Shown one piece after another: positions 54,117 through 62,787 of a stretch of DNA of 64,000 nucleotides (the first letter of the stretch is position 1; each line of letters begins with the position of its first letter). The stretch spans positions 205,376 through 269,375 of the forward strand of contig NZ_VJXQ01000004.1 in NCBI RefSeq assembly GCF_007655485.1, written 5' to 3'. The notes beneath the pieces are model-generated. The model was not told the DNA's origin, did no database searches, and worked only from the letters and a program-made list of their open reading frames with translations. The DNA is from Halobellus captivus (lineage in GTDB: Archaea > Halobacteriota > Halobacteria > Halobacteriales > Haloferacaceae). The position numbers were made by a program, and so were the translations under genes.

Positions 54117-55499
54117 ATGACAGAGAGCCTCGAAGACGTTCTGCAGCAGTACGACAACCCGTTGGATCTCGTCCGCCGCATCGGCTCCCACGCCGACTCC
54201 GGCCACCTCCGACTGTTCGCCGACCTCCCGTCGGAACACACCAACTGGCGCGAGGAGCAGGCCGCGTGGGCCGACAGCGTCGCGATCGCCGACCTCTCGC
54301 ACCATATGACCGACCTGCACGTCGAGGGTCCCGACGCGCTCGATCTGTTCGCAGATCTGGGTATCAACGACTTCTCCAGCTTCGAGCCCGGACAGGCCAA
54401 GCAGTTCGCCGCGACGAGCCCCGACGGCTACCTCATCGGCGACGGGATTCTCTTTCACCTGAGCGAAAACGAGTTCAACCTCGTCGGCTACGGCCCGATC
54501 AACTGGGTCCAGTACCACGCCGAAACCGGAGACTACGACGTGGCGACCGAACGAGACGAACACGGCGGCGTCCGCGAGGGGCCGCCGAAGACGTTCCGCT
54601 TCCAGGTGCAGGGCCCCGACGCGCTCGACCTCATCAAGGAAGTCGTCGACGAACCGCTCCCCGACGTCCCCTTCTTCAACTTCCGCCCCGTCTCGATCGC
54701 GGGTCACGAGATCAACGCGCTCCGACACGGAATGTTGAACGAACCCGGCTTCGAGTTCTTCGGCTCCTGGGACGTCCAAGCAGACGTCCGAGAGGCGATC
54801 GTCGAGACCGGCCAGAAGTACGACATCCGCCAGATCGGCGCGATGGCGTACCCGACCAACGTCATCACGGCGGCGTGGATGTCGATCCCGCTGCCCGCGA
54901 TCTACCACGACGACGAGACCCTTCGAGAGTACCGCGAGTGGCTCGACGCCAACAGCTTCGAGGGCGCGCTCGCTATCGGCGGCAGCCTCGACTCCGACGA
55001 GATCACCGACCACTACCTGACACCCGTCGAAGCCGGACACGAACGGTTCATCGACTTCGATCACGACTTCATCGGCAAGGAAGCGCTTCAAGAGGAAGTC
55101 GAGAACAAAGAGCGCACCCGCGTCACCCTCGTCTGGGACGAAGACGCCACGAAGGAACTGGTCGGCTCGTCCTTCGACAAGGAGACCAACTACCGCTACA
55201 CGGAGCTTCCGGTCGCGGACTGGGCGCTGACGCAGAACGACAAAGTCCTGAAAGACGGCGAACTCGTCGGCGTCGCGAACAACACCCGCTATCTCTACTT
55301 CGAGAAGCGGATGTTCTCGCTGTGCAGCATCGACGTCGATCTCGCGGAACCGGGCACGGAGGTATCGGTGCTCTGGGGCGAGCCCGATTCGGGCAACCCG
55401 CGCGTCGAAGCCCACGAACAGACCGAAATCAAAGCGACCGTCGCGCCTGCGCCGTACTTCGAGGACAAGCGCAAGACGGCGAACTACTCGGTCCAGTAA
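54117..55499 (+). CDS. GcvT-fold tetrahydrofolate-dependent O-demethylase-like protein (LigM/DesA or DmdA type)
   Basis: 460 residues, about 100 longer than glycine-cleavage T-protein (~365) and close to LigM/DesA (~460-470). GcvT-family features are visible: WADSVAIADLSHHMTDLHVEGPDAL near residue 50, the RHGMLNEPGFEFFGSWD loop, and a C-terminal beta-barrel domain (FIGKEALQEEVENKERTRVTL). Such enzymes move a methyl group from a methoxy-aromatic (vanillate, syringate) or dimethylsulfoniopropionate to tetrahydrofolate. The neighbouring acyl-CoA synthetases, IclR regulator and liv-type transporter favour a methoxylated aromatic acid or related carboxylate. Substrate is inference. Confidence 0.85.
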   Translation: MTESLEDVLQQYDNPLDLVRRIGSHADSGHLRLFADLPSEHTNWREEQAAWADSVAIADLSHHMTDLHVEGPDALDLFADLGINDFSSFEPGQAKQFAATSPDGYLIGDGILFHLSENEFNLVGYGPINWVQYHAETGDYDVATERDEHGGVREGPPKTFRFQVQGPDALDLIKEVVDEPLPDVPFFNFRPVSIAGHEINALRHGMLNEPGFEFFGSWDVQADVREAIVETGQKYDIRQIGAMAYPTNVITAAWMSIPLPAIYHDDETLREYREWLDANSFEGALAIGGSLDSDEITDHYLTPVEAGHERFIDFDHDFIGKEALQEEVENKERTRVTLVWDEDATKELVGSSFDKETNYRYTELPVADWALTQNDKVLKDGELVGVANNTRYLYFEKRMFSLCSIDVDLAEPGTEVSVLWGEPDSGNPRVEAHEQTEIKATVAPAPYFEDKRKTANYSVQ

Positions 55500-55501
55500 T
55501 C

Positions 55502-55640
55502 GAACCGGGGACGACTCCCCGTCGAATCCGCTGACGCGAAGGGGACTCCCTCCGAATCCACTGACATAGGGTGACCCACACCGAATCCGAAGACATAGGA
55601 CAGCCCTCGCCGAGTCTACCGACACGAGACGGCACCATTG
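55502..55640. repeat. 29-30 bp imperfect tandem repeats downstream of the demethylase
   Basis: Units begin CGAATCC or variants at 55523, 55553, 55582 and 55611 (spacing 30, 29, 29), with a shorter related unit at 55501. Each contains an AGGG...CCC-type mini-hairpin, the clearest being GGGGACGACTCCCC at about 55507-55520. They lie just after the stop codon and may act as transcription terminator or RNA-stability element. Confidence 0.7.
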
Positions 55641-55730
55641 AGACCTCGAGGGGAAGTTCCTGCGTGAAAGACCGCAGAGAACGGTATTGCGACGGTTTAC
55701 ATCCGAACACACAGAGCGTTCAGAGCAACG

Positions 55731-55762
55731 GGAACAAGGAAAGAGAGGAACAAGGAAAGAGA
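55731..55762. repeat. 16-bp perfect tandem duplication
   Basis: GGAACAAGGAAAGAGA occurs at 55731-55746 and is repeated exactly at 55747-55762, in a purine-rich stretch between the convergent demethylase and synthetase genes. Probably replication slippage. Confidence 0.9.
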
Positions 55763-55832
55763 GGAGAGCAACGGGAGCACGGAGAGCAGCTGGAGGAGTA
55801 AAAATGGCCGCGCGAAACGTCGAAACCGCCGA

Positions 55833-57347
55833 CTACGACGATCCTTCGAGTTCGTGACGAAGTACCTTCCCGCTGGGGTTGCGGGGCAGTTCGTCGACGA
55901 AGGCGTACGCCCGCGGGCGTTTGAAATTGTCGAGCCGGTCGCTCGCTTTGCACCACTCGTCGAGTTCGTCGGCGGTGACGTCGCCGTCGACGACCACGAA
56001 GGCCTTCACGGCCGTCCCCCACCGTTCGTCGTCGACGCCGGTGACGCCCACGTCGACGACGTCGGGGTGCGAAATGAGCACGTCCTCGACTTCCGAGGGG
56101 TGGATGTTCTCGCCGCCGCTGATGATCGTGTCGTCCGCACGGCCGCTGATCGCGGTCTCGCCCGTCTCCGTCTCGAACGCGGTATCGCCGGTGAAGAACC
56201 AGCCGTCGTGGATCGCGGCCGCCGTCTCCTCGGAGTTCTCCCAGTAGCCGTTGAAGACGATCGGCGAGTCGGTGCTGATGATGAGCTCGCCGGTTTCACC
56301 CGGCGAAACCTCTGCGTGAGGGTCCTCCGAGCCCAGCTCGACGATTCGACGGCGATAGAACGCGCCGTTTCGACCGGAGTGGGTGGGATGGATCAGCGCG
56401 AGCGGGTGGTACGTCTCGGTCGTCCCGTAGATGTTGACCAGCCGATCCGGCGCGAACTGTTCGCGGGCGAGGTCGACGAGGTGTTCGCTGATCGGCTCGC
56501 CGCCGTAGCCGAGTAGCCGGACGCTTCCGAGGTCGGCGTCGTCGATAGCGTCGCAGTGAAGTAGTTGATTCAAAATCGTCGGCGCGGTGAAGAGCACGGT
56601 CGCCTCCGTGCGGTCGATCGCCGCGAGGTACGCCGCGGGATCAAACTCCGGCATCGGTACGAAGGTACCGCTCAAGAGCAGTCGCGAGAGGCAGTTCGAG
56701 TGCAGGCCGATCGTGTGATACAGCGGCATCGTCGAGACGGTCGTGTCGCCCTCGACGTAGCTGCCCTGCGCCAGCGACGTGTCGATCGCGCGGAAGACGG
56801 ACGCGCGGTGATCCAGCGGGACGCCCTTTGGCAACCCAGTCGTTCCCGAGGTGTACAGGATGACGCTCAGGTCGTCCGATCCGAGGTCGACGTCCGGTCG
56901 ATCGCTCGACCCGTCGAGGAGGGCCGAAAACGGTCGGGCGAACGCGTCGGGAGCGTCAGCCGCGTCGACGAACGTGGACACGGAAAGCTCCTCGTAGAAC
57001 TGTTCGAGATCCGCTTCGAGACCGTCGTCGTAGGCGAAGACGACGGGATCGGATTCTGAGAGGTAGTGTTCGACGCGTCCGCGCGAGGAGCGGTAGTTGA
57101 ACGGGACGACGACCCCGCCGCAGTGTTGGGTACCGAGGTTCAAGATCACGTGATCGATCGAGTTGGTCATGGCGACGGCAACTCGGTCGCCCCGTTCGAC
57201 GCCGAGGTCTCGAAGCGAGTTCGCGACTGCGTACACCGCCTCTGCGAGTTCGGCGTACGTGTACCCTCGGTCACCCGTCGGACTCGTGAGCGCAATGCGG
57301 TCGGGTGTGCGTTCGACCGATCGAGTAAACATCTCTGGTACGTTCAT
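55833..57347 (-). CDS. AMP-dependent acyl-CoA synthetase (ANL superfamily), copy 2
   Basis: 504 residues from the ATG at 57347. All ANL motifs are present: ILYTSGTTGLPKGVPLDH, YGGEPISE, YGTTETYHP, SGRADDTIISGGENIHP and the catalytic lysine in RNPSGKVLRHEL. It is clearly a paralogue of copy 1; the two share gene length and most motifs. Divergent from livG, so the two directions may share regulation. Convergent with the demethylase-like gene. Confidence 0.95.
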   Translation of the reverse strand: MNVPEMFTRSVERTPDRIALTSPTGDRGYTYAELAEAVYAVANSLRDLGVERGDRVAVAMTNSIDHVILNLGTQHCGGVVVPFNYRSSRGRVEHYLSESDPVVFAYDDGLEADLEQFYEELSVSTFVDAADAPDAFARPFSALLDGSSDRPDVDLGSDDLSVILYTSGTTGLPKGVPLDHRASVFRAIDTSLAQGSYVEGDTTVSTMPLYHTIGLHSNCLSRLLLSGTFVPMPEFDPAAYLAAIDRTEATVLFTAPTILNQLLHCDAIDDADLGSVRLLGYGGEPISEHLVDLAREQFAPDRLVNIYGTTETYHPLALIHPTHSGRNGAFYRRRIVELGSEDPHAEVSPGETGELIISTDSPIVFNGYWENSEETAAAIHDGWFFTGDTAFETETGETAISGRADDTIISGGENIHPSEVEDVLISHPDVVDVGVTGVDDERWGTAVKAFVVVDGDVTADELDEWCKASDRLDNFKRPRAYAFVDELPRNPSGKVLRHELEGSS

Positions 57348-57491
57348 AGGCGGATATCTACCTCGTATTTTTATTAAAGATGCCGGTGGGGCGATCGGTG
57401 CGACAGCGTTGGTCTCACTGAGGAGTGTCCGGAAGAACCGGCAACGGTGGGGGAACATTAATATGCGGATCTCTCATTACCTTCACTAACA

Positions 57492-58217
57492 ATGTTAGAG
57501 GTGTCGGACGTAACCAAGAAGTTCGGCGGCCTGACGGCCGTCGATGACGTCGCTTTCACGATCGGTGAGGCCGAAATAGTCGGCCTCATCGGTCCGAACG
57601 GTGCTGGAAAGACGACGCTTTTCAATACGATCACAGGGATCTACCAGCCCGAGCAAGGCGGAGATATCGACTTCGACGGGGTTCAGCTCGTCGGAAAAGA
57701 GACCCACGTGATCGCGCGGGAAGGCGTGGTTCGGACGTTCCAAATCGTCCGTGTGTTCGGCGAGATGACCGTATTCGAGAACGCGGTGGCTGGCGCACTG
57801 TTCGGTGGAGACGGATCGGTCGATCGATCGACCGCGGAGGAGAAGGCCCACGAAGCGCTCGAATTCGTTGGGCTGGCGAGCCAGGCGGACACCGAAGCCT
57901 CGGCGCTGCCAGTGGCTCGACAGAAGCAATTGGAACTCGCTCGGGCGCTCGCCTCAGAACCGAAGCTCCTGCTGCTAGACGAGATCGCGAGCGGACTTAC
58001 GCCGGGCGAAGTCGACGAACTCACAGAAATCATCCGTCGGATCAGAGACGAACGGGGGATCGCGATCTTTTGGGTCGAACACATAATGGACGCGATCATG
58101 GACGTCGCCGATCGGATCATCGTGTTGAACAGCGGCCGAAAGATCGCCGACGGAACGCCTGCGGAGGTCCAAGAGAACGAGACGGTTATCGAGGCATATC
58201 TGGGGGCCAGCACATGA
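57492..58217 (+). CDS. livG: Branched-chain-type ABC transporter ATPase LivG
   Basis: 241 residues. Walker A LIGPNGAGKTTLFNTITG (about residue 35), the Q-loop region with FQIVRVFGEMTVFENAV, Walker B LLLLDEIASGLTPGE and the His switch WVEH are present. The ABC signature, normally LSxGQ/LPYGxQ, reads LPVARQKQLELA, with the usual glycine replaced. The start follows a TATA-rich leader and is divergent from acyl-CoA synthetase copy 2. It pairs with LivF, which it overlaps by four bases. Confidence 0.94.
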   Translation: MLEVSDVTKKFGGLTAVDDVAFTIGEAEIVGLIGPNGAGKTTLFNTITGIYQPEQGGDIDFDGVQLVGKETHVIAREGVVRTFQIVRVFGEMTVFENAVAGALFGGDGSVDRSTAEEKAHEALEFVGLASQADTEASALPVARQKQLELARALASEPKLLLLDEIASGLTPGEVDELTEIIRRIRDERGIAIFWVEHIMDAIMDVADRIIVLNSGRKIADGTPAEVQENETVIEAYLGAST

Positions 58218-58906
58218 TTGACATCGAGAACATCGACGTCTCATACGGGAATATTCAGGTCCTGTGGGATCTCTCGATGCGTGTATCCGAAGCGGACAGC
58301 GTCGTAACCATCGTCGGTCCGAACGGTGCCGGAAAATCGACGCTGCTTGACGTTATGTCAGGATTGCACCCCGTCGATGACGGTCGAGTCACGCTCTGGG
58401 GCGACGACGTCAGTTCCCTCGATCCCTCAGAGGTAGTCAAGCGCGGATTCGTGCACGTCTCCGAAGAGCGGAATCTCTTCGGTGAGATGACAGTGCGCGA
58501 GAACCTGGAGATGGGCGCGTACACTCGCCGGGAGACGCTCGGAGAGACGCTCGAAGAGGTATACGAGCTGTTTCCCATCCTCGAAGAGCGGGCGGACCAG
58601 CGAGCCGGTTCGATGAGTGGCGGCCAACAGCAGATGCTCGCACTCGGACGCGGACTGATGGCGCGTCCGAAAATTCTGGCGCTCGATGAGCCGTCGGAGG
58701 GACTGGCACCGCAGATCACAGAGCGCGTCTTCGAGAAGATCGAAGAGATCAGCGAAGAGGTGACGGTGCTTCTCGTCGAGCAGCACGTCCACGACGCGCT
58801 CACGCTAGCTGACCGCGCATACCTGCTCGAAAACGGTCGTATCAAGGCTGAGAACACCGGTCAGGCACTTCTAGAGAGCGAGCACGTGGCAGAGGCATAC
58901 CTGTAG
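58214..58906 (+). CDS. livF: Branched-chain-type ABC transporter ATPase LivF
   Basis: 230 residues from the ATG at 58214 (ATGA overlap with livG). Walker A GPNGAGKSTLLDVMSG, signature MSGGQQQMLALGRGL, Walker B ILALDEPSEGLAP and switch His LLVEQHVHDAL are complete, with the LivF-typical HVSEERNLFGEMTV. With LivG it powers uptake through the LivH/LivM permeases. Confidence 0.95.
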   Translation: MIDIENIDVSYGNIQVLWDLSMRVSEADSVVTIVGPNGAGKSTLLDVMSGLHPVDDGRVTLWGDDVSSLDPSEVVKRGFVHVSEERNLFGEMTVRENLEMGAYTRRETLGETLEEVYELFPILEERADQRAGSMSGGQQQMLALGRGLMARPKILALDEPSEGLAPQITERVFEKIEEISEEVTVLLVEQHVHDALTLADRAYLLENGRIKAENTGQALLESEHVAEAYL

Positions 58907-59099
58907 GCATTTCGTTAGGAAACACATATTCGTCCTGTGCGGTCGTGAAAGCGACGTAGTGACTAGCTTGGAGGAACCACGGAGATCACCACTCTACATC
59001 GAAACGAGTCCGGTAATCGGACCCAAGAGAGACCGAGAATCCAAGTAGCGGCAGGAGAAGGATTGCAACGCGTAGGTCGAGGACGAAGGGAGGTACAGC

Positions 59100-60101
59100 T
59101 CAGTCGGCGTTTGAATCGCCGAGATATCGCTCGAAGAGCTCTGAGCGTTCGAGTCGTTCGCGGACGCTTACGACGACGCCGTTCTGGAAGTAGATGAACA
59201 GGAAGATCAACAGCGCACCGAATATCGCCGTTCGCCAACTGCTCGCGTTGGCAGCGAGTATCTGTTCGATCGCGACGACAATGACGGCGCCGACGACCGG
59301 TCCGACTACCGTGCGAAGCCCGCCAACGATGAGCACGATCAGGACGATCACGTCGATCGCGAAGAAGGAGAACTCGTTCGGTAGAATGTAGCCAGCCTCC
59401 TTCGCGATGAAGGGGCCGGTCATCCCAATAAGGAAGGCCGCGACGAACCCCGCGGTGGTCTTGTACCGGACCACGTCGATCCCGATCGACTGCGCGGCCA
59501 GTTCGTCCTCTCTGAGAGCCGCAAACGCGACACCGTACTTGGAGTCGACGAGACGGACGTAGACGAGAAGCGAGGCCACCAAAAGGACGAGCACAGCGTA
59601 ATAAACCACGAGCTTGCTCCCGAGACCGGTTGCAGCCGTGATCGCGTCGAACGAGAGGTAGTCGTACCGGAAGCCCGTGGATCCGCCGGTGATGTCACGC
59701 GCGCCGACGAACACCTCCGAAAAGACGAACTGGAGGCTGATGGTGAGGATCGCGATGAGAACGACTGAGAAGTTCCGCTTCGCCGAGACCCAACTCACAA
59801 AGAGTCCGATCCCGCCAGCGAGCAGCGCGACGATCGGGAGCGTAATCCACGCGGAGATTGACAACCAGTCCGCCAGAATCGCCGTCCCGTACGCACCGAA
59901 CCCGGCCAAACCACCGCTGAACAGGAACAGCTGGTCCGTCTGACCGAACACGATATTGAGCGCGACCGCCAGCACGGCGATGAGGAGCATATGGGCGAGG
60001 ATCCCCTCGTAGTAACTGCTGCCGAGAACCGGGAGCGGAGCCACCGCCAGGACCGCGGCGACAATCCAAATACTGCGGTGTTCAGCGTCGAGAATCGACA
60101 T
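59100..60101 (-). CDS. livM: Branched-chain-type ABC transporter permease LivM
   Basis: 333 residues, eight to nine membrane helices. The conserved permease loop RLVDSKYGVAFAALREDELAAQSIGIDVVRYKTTAGFVAAF, which contacts the ATPases, is present. It starts at 60101 with a one-base stop-start overlap with livH (TGATG). Together they form the channel. Confidence 0.93.
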   Translation of the reverse strand: MSILDAEHRSIWIVAAVLAVAPLPVLGSSYYEGILAHMLLIAVLAVALNIVFGQTDQLFLFSGGLAGFGAYGTAILADWLSISAWITLPIVALLAGGIGLFVSWVSAKRNFSVVLIAILTISLQFVFSEVFVGARDITGGSTGFRYDYLSFDAITAATGLGSKLVVYYAVLVLLVASLLVYVRLVDSKYGVAFAALREDELAAQSIGIDVVRYKTTAGFVAAFLIGMTGPFIAKEAGYILPNEFSFFAIDVIVLIVLIVGGLRTVVGPVVGAVIVVAIEQILAANASSWRTAIFGALLIFLFIYFQNGVVVSVRERLERSELFERYLGDSNAD

Positions 60102-60961
60102 CAGGACAACACCTCCGGCTTCGCAAAGAGCGCAACGATAGCCGTCACGAAGAGGATGATCGTCGCGACGTACGAGCCCACAAAGAAGTTCGCGAACTGG
60201 CTCACCATTCCGAGGACCAACCCAGCAGCGATCGCGCCGATGATGCTTCGAACGCCACCGACGATCGAGACGATGAGCGCGAACGTCGTGAACTCGAAGC
60301 CGGTGCTTACCGAGACCGTAGATCCGGTCGCGTGGATCAGCCCGGCAAACCCGGCGACGGCGGCCGAGAGCACGAAGATGAATGTTCGAATCCGACGGAG
60401 GTTCACGCCGACTAACTGTGCGCCGCGTTCGTCTTGGAAGATCGTCCGCGTCGCCTTCCCGAGAAACGTTCGGCGGAGAAAAACGAGCAGAGCGATCAGT
60501 GCGACGCCCCCGAGAGCGATGACGGCGAGCGACGAGCCTGTCAAGACGACCGTGCCGAAGCTGATCGGTTCAACGCCCAGTGAGAGGCCGTACTGCGCCG
60601 GGAAGTAATTGATGAGTACTCCCTCGAATAGCACGGCGAGTCCGAGCGTGATGAAGATTCCCAACAGGATTCGGTCCTCTCCGGTGGACCGGTAGACGAA
60701 CCGGAGAAGCGTCCGGTCCACTACGAACCCGACAAAGCCGATAAACACGAGACCCACGACGACACCGACCGCGAGTCCGACCCCGCTGTTGATCGCAGTC
60801 CGAGCGGCGAGAACCGCGAGAACCGCGAAGATTCCGATGGCCAAGTTGAGGACTTCGCCCAAGCCGAAAACGAGCGTGATACTGACACCCAAGAGTGCCA
60901 GTACCACACCGAAGGCGAGTCCGTCGACGGCCACCCCTAATAATGTGCTGGCAGTTACCAT
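60101..60961 (-). CDS. livH: Branched-chain-type ABC transporter permease LivH
   Basis: 286 residues from the ATG at 60961. Starts with the family-typical helix LLGVAVDGLAFGVVLALLG and VFGLGEVLNLAIGIFAVLAV; the cytoplasmic coupling loop FQDERGAQLVGVNLRRIRTF is visible. About eight membrane helices. An in-frame ATG at 61021 would add 20 unconserved residues. Confidence 0.93.
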   Translation of the reverse strand: MVTASTLLGVAVDGLAFGVVLALLGVSITLVFGLGEVLNLAIGIFAVLAVLAARTAINSGVGLAVGVVVGLVFIGFVGFVVDRTLLRFVYRSTGEDRILLGIFITLGLAVLFEGVLINYFPAQYGLSLGVEPISFGTVVLTGSSLAVIALGGVALIALLVFLRRTFLGKATRTIFQDERGAQLVGVNLRRIRTFIFVLSAAVAGFAGLIHATGSTVSVSTGFEFTTFALIVSIVGGVRSIIGAIAAGLVLGMVSQFANFFVGSYVATIILFVTAIVALFAKPEVLS

Positions 60962-61212
60962 ACCGGTAGATGATGCACAACTCAGCACCGTATGTGTTTC
61001 GGTTAGGACAGCACCTCTCAAAAGATAGAGACTACAGCTAGTTGAGTAATCGTGGAGCAGCCAAACCCCGTCGGAAAATGCGAATAGCGATTGCGGGAGT
61101 ATAACAGAAATCCACTGTCGGCGGAACGGGTATAACGCGAAGATCGACGGTGTGAGTGGTGGTCAAAAACCACATCGAAAACACCGAGCGGGGCAAAGAA
61201 AGAGGGATCAGT

Positions 61213-62457
61213 CTACGGTTCGGGTGCCGGGAGCGGGTCGGAGGTGCCGATAACTTCGAGGTGGTACTCGGCGTCAGGATAGTAGGACGGTGCGCCCTCC
61301 GTCATCTGGCTGTATTGGATAATGAGGTTCTCGAACTCGCCCCACTCGGTGTATTCGAGCGGGTTCTCATACAGCATATCGAACGACCCGTTGCGAATGT
61401 ACTCAGCGATATCAGCGGGACCCGTGCCGACCTCAGCAATGGTCTCGGCGAGCATCATACCGTTCATATACCCGATCGGTGGGTAGGAGTACATCGGTTC
61501 GTCGTATGCCTCCCCGTACCGTTGTCCGAGGTCGTTGAACAGTTCCGTGTCCGGCACCGCGAGGTGTCGAGTGACGACATCGCCCGCGCGGTCTCCAAGC
61601 GTGTCGACAATGACGTTCTGCGGTGGGTCGACGCCGAGGATGTCCTGTTCCATACCGAGATCCGCCATCTGAACGGCCGCGGAGACGGATCCGGGTGGAT
61701 GGCCGACGAAGTTCATCAGTTCGACGTCGTCGGGCATCTGTCGGAGATACGGTTTAAAGTCGCTGGCACCGACGGGTGCGGCCTCGATGTGCAGATCGAT
61801 ATCGTCGGGCGTGAACTCCTCGAGTGCAGCCTCGATCGATCGTCCCCACGCGTAATCAGCGATGACGACGCCGACCGAGCTCACGTCGTTCTCGGCGAAG
61901 TACTGTGCGTCCGCACGGCCGTGAGACTGCGCTGGCGGCCACCCGGTTCGGAACACATACCGCGTGTCACGGGTGAGGGCCTCCGAAGTGCCGGACATAT
62001 GGAGGAGGTTCGGGATCTGCAGTTCCTCGGCTGTCTGAGACGTCCGGATCCCAACGTCGCTAGAGACGGCGCCGGTGACGGCGATGGCGTCGTCCTGTTC
62101 GACGTGACGGCGGAACGCACTATCGGCCTCTCCGGGATCCGCACCGGTGTCGGTGACGACGATTTCGAGGTCTCTATCGAGCATATCTCCCGCGTTAATC
62201 TCCTCGACAGCGAGTTCGAGGCCGCGGAGGTGCACGGTCGCCCACGGGGCGAACGGCCCGGATTGCGGTTCGATTGCGGCAATCGTGATCGGATCGTCAC
62301 TGCCACCATCCGATCCACCGTTACCACCCGAATCCGATCCCGAGTCGCCGCCGTTCGATCCCCCGTCGGAACCGCTGTCACCGTCGGATCCAGCGCAACC
62401 GGCAACAGACGCGATGCTACCAGCACTCAGCAGTTTTACGTAGTCTCGTCGCTGCAT
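61213..62457 (-). CDS. livK: Periplasmic-type (Tat lipoprotein) substrate-binding protein of the liv transporter
   Basis: 414 residues. The N-terminus has a twin-arginine start MQRRDYVKLLSAG with lipobox VAGC (Cys21), followed by a Ser/Gly/Asp-rich linker of ~30 residues, then a type I periplasmic binding fold (IAAIEPQSGPFAPWATVHLRG, VTGAVSSDVGIRTSQTAEE, NFVGHPPGSVSAAVQM). Members bind amino acids, amides, urea or aromatic acids. It leads the livKHM unit; a 250-base gap separates it from livH. Confidence 0.93.
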   Translation of the reverse strand: MQRRDYVKLLSAGSIASVAGCAGSDGDSGSDGGSNGGDSGSDSGGNGGSDGGSDDPITIAAIEPQSGPFAPWATVHLRGLELAVEEINAGDMLDRDLEIVVTDTGADPGEADSAFRRHVEQDDAIAVTGAVSSDVGIRTSQTAEELQIPNLLHMSGTSEALTRDTRYVFRTGWPPAQSHGRADAQYFAENDVSSVGVVIADYAWGRSIEAALEEFTPDDIDLHIEAAPVGASDFKPYLRQMPDDVELMNFVGHPPGSVSAAVQMADLGMEQDILGVDPPQNVIVDTLGDRAGDVVTRHLAVPDTELFNDLGQRYGEAYDEPMYSYPPIGYMNGMMLAETIAEVGTGPADIAEYIRNGSFDMLYENPLEYTEWGEFENLIIQYSQMTEGAPSYYPDAEYHLEVIGTSDPLPAPEP

Positions 62458-62787
62458 ACGGGTGAGTGTCGAGAAGATAAGTTAACTCTTTGCATTACAA
62501 TGATTATATATTCGGCCAGAAGAGTGACTGAATCATAATCCTACATACTAATTTTTACTGATATTTTCTGAATAGTGTTAAAATTATAGCATATCTAGAT
62601 CCGCTATTTAGCAAGTAAAAAAGATTTTATTCGGAGTCATACAATAAAATATCACTTAACAATATATAAAGAATTATTTTGTATATAGATATACCGAGCC
62701 ATCCGAGATCCATTCTGAGTGATTAAACAGAATAGGGAGGGTGGCAGGGTGTCCTGAAAAAGACGGCAGTAGACTGCGAAAGGAAGC
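62458..62787. other. Very AT-rich intergenic region upstream of livK
   Basis: About 330 bases with markedly low GC, particularly 62500-62700, including runs such as AAAAAAGATTTTATT and ATATATAAAGAATTATTTT. It should hold the livK promoter; no gene is seen. Confidence 0.6.

Noticed and set aside
55502-55640. CRISPR-like array
   Set aside because: Units are contiguous 29-30 bp repeats without unique spacers, and the copies differ from each other.
54105-55712. 535-codon open frame antisense to the demethylase gene
   Set aside because: It is the mirror frame of a high-GC gene; the plus-strand protein has clear GcvT-family features and the antisense product is Arg/Val/Asp-rich without domains.
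61156-62538. 460-codon plus-strand frame opposite livK
   Set aside because: Shadow of the substrate-binding protein gene, whose lipobox and fold are unmistakable.
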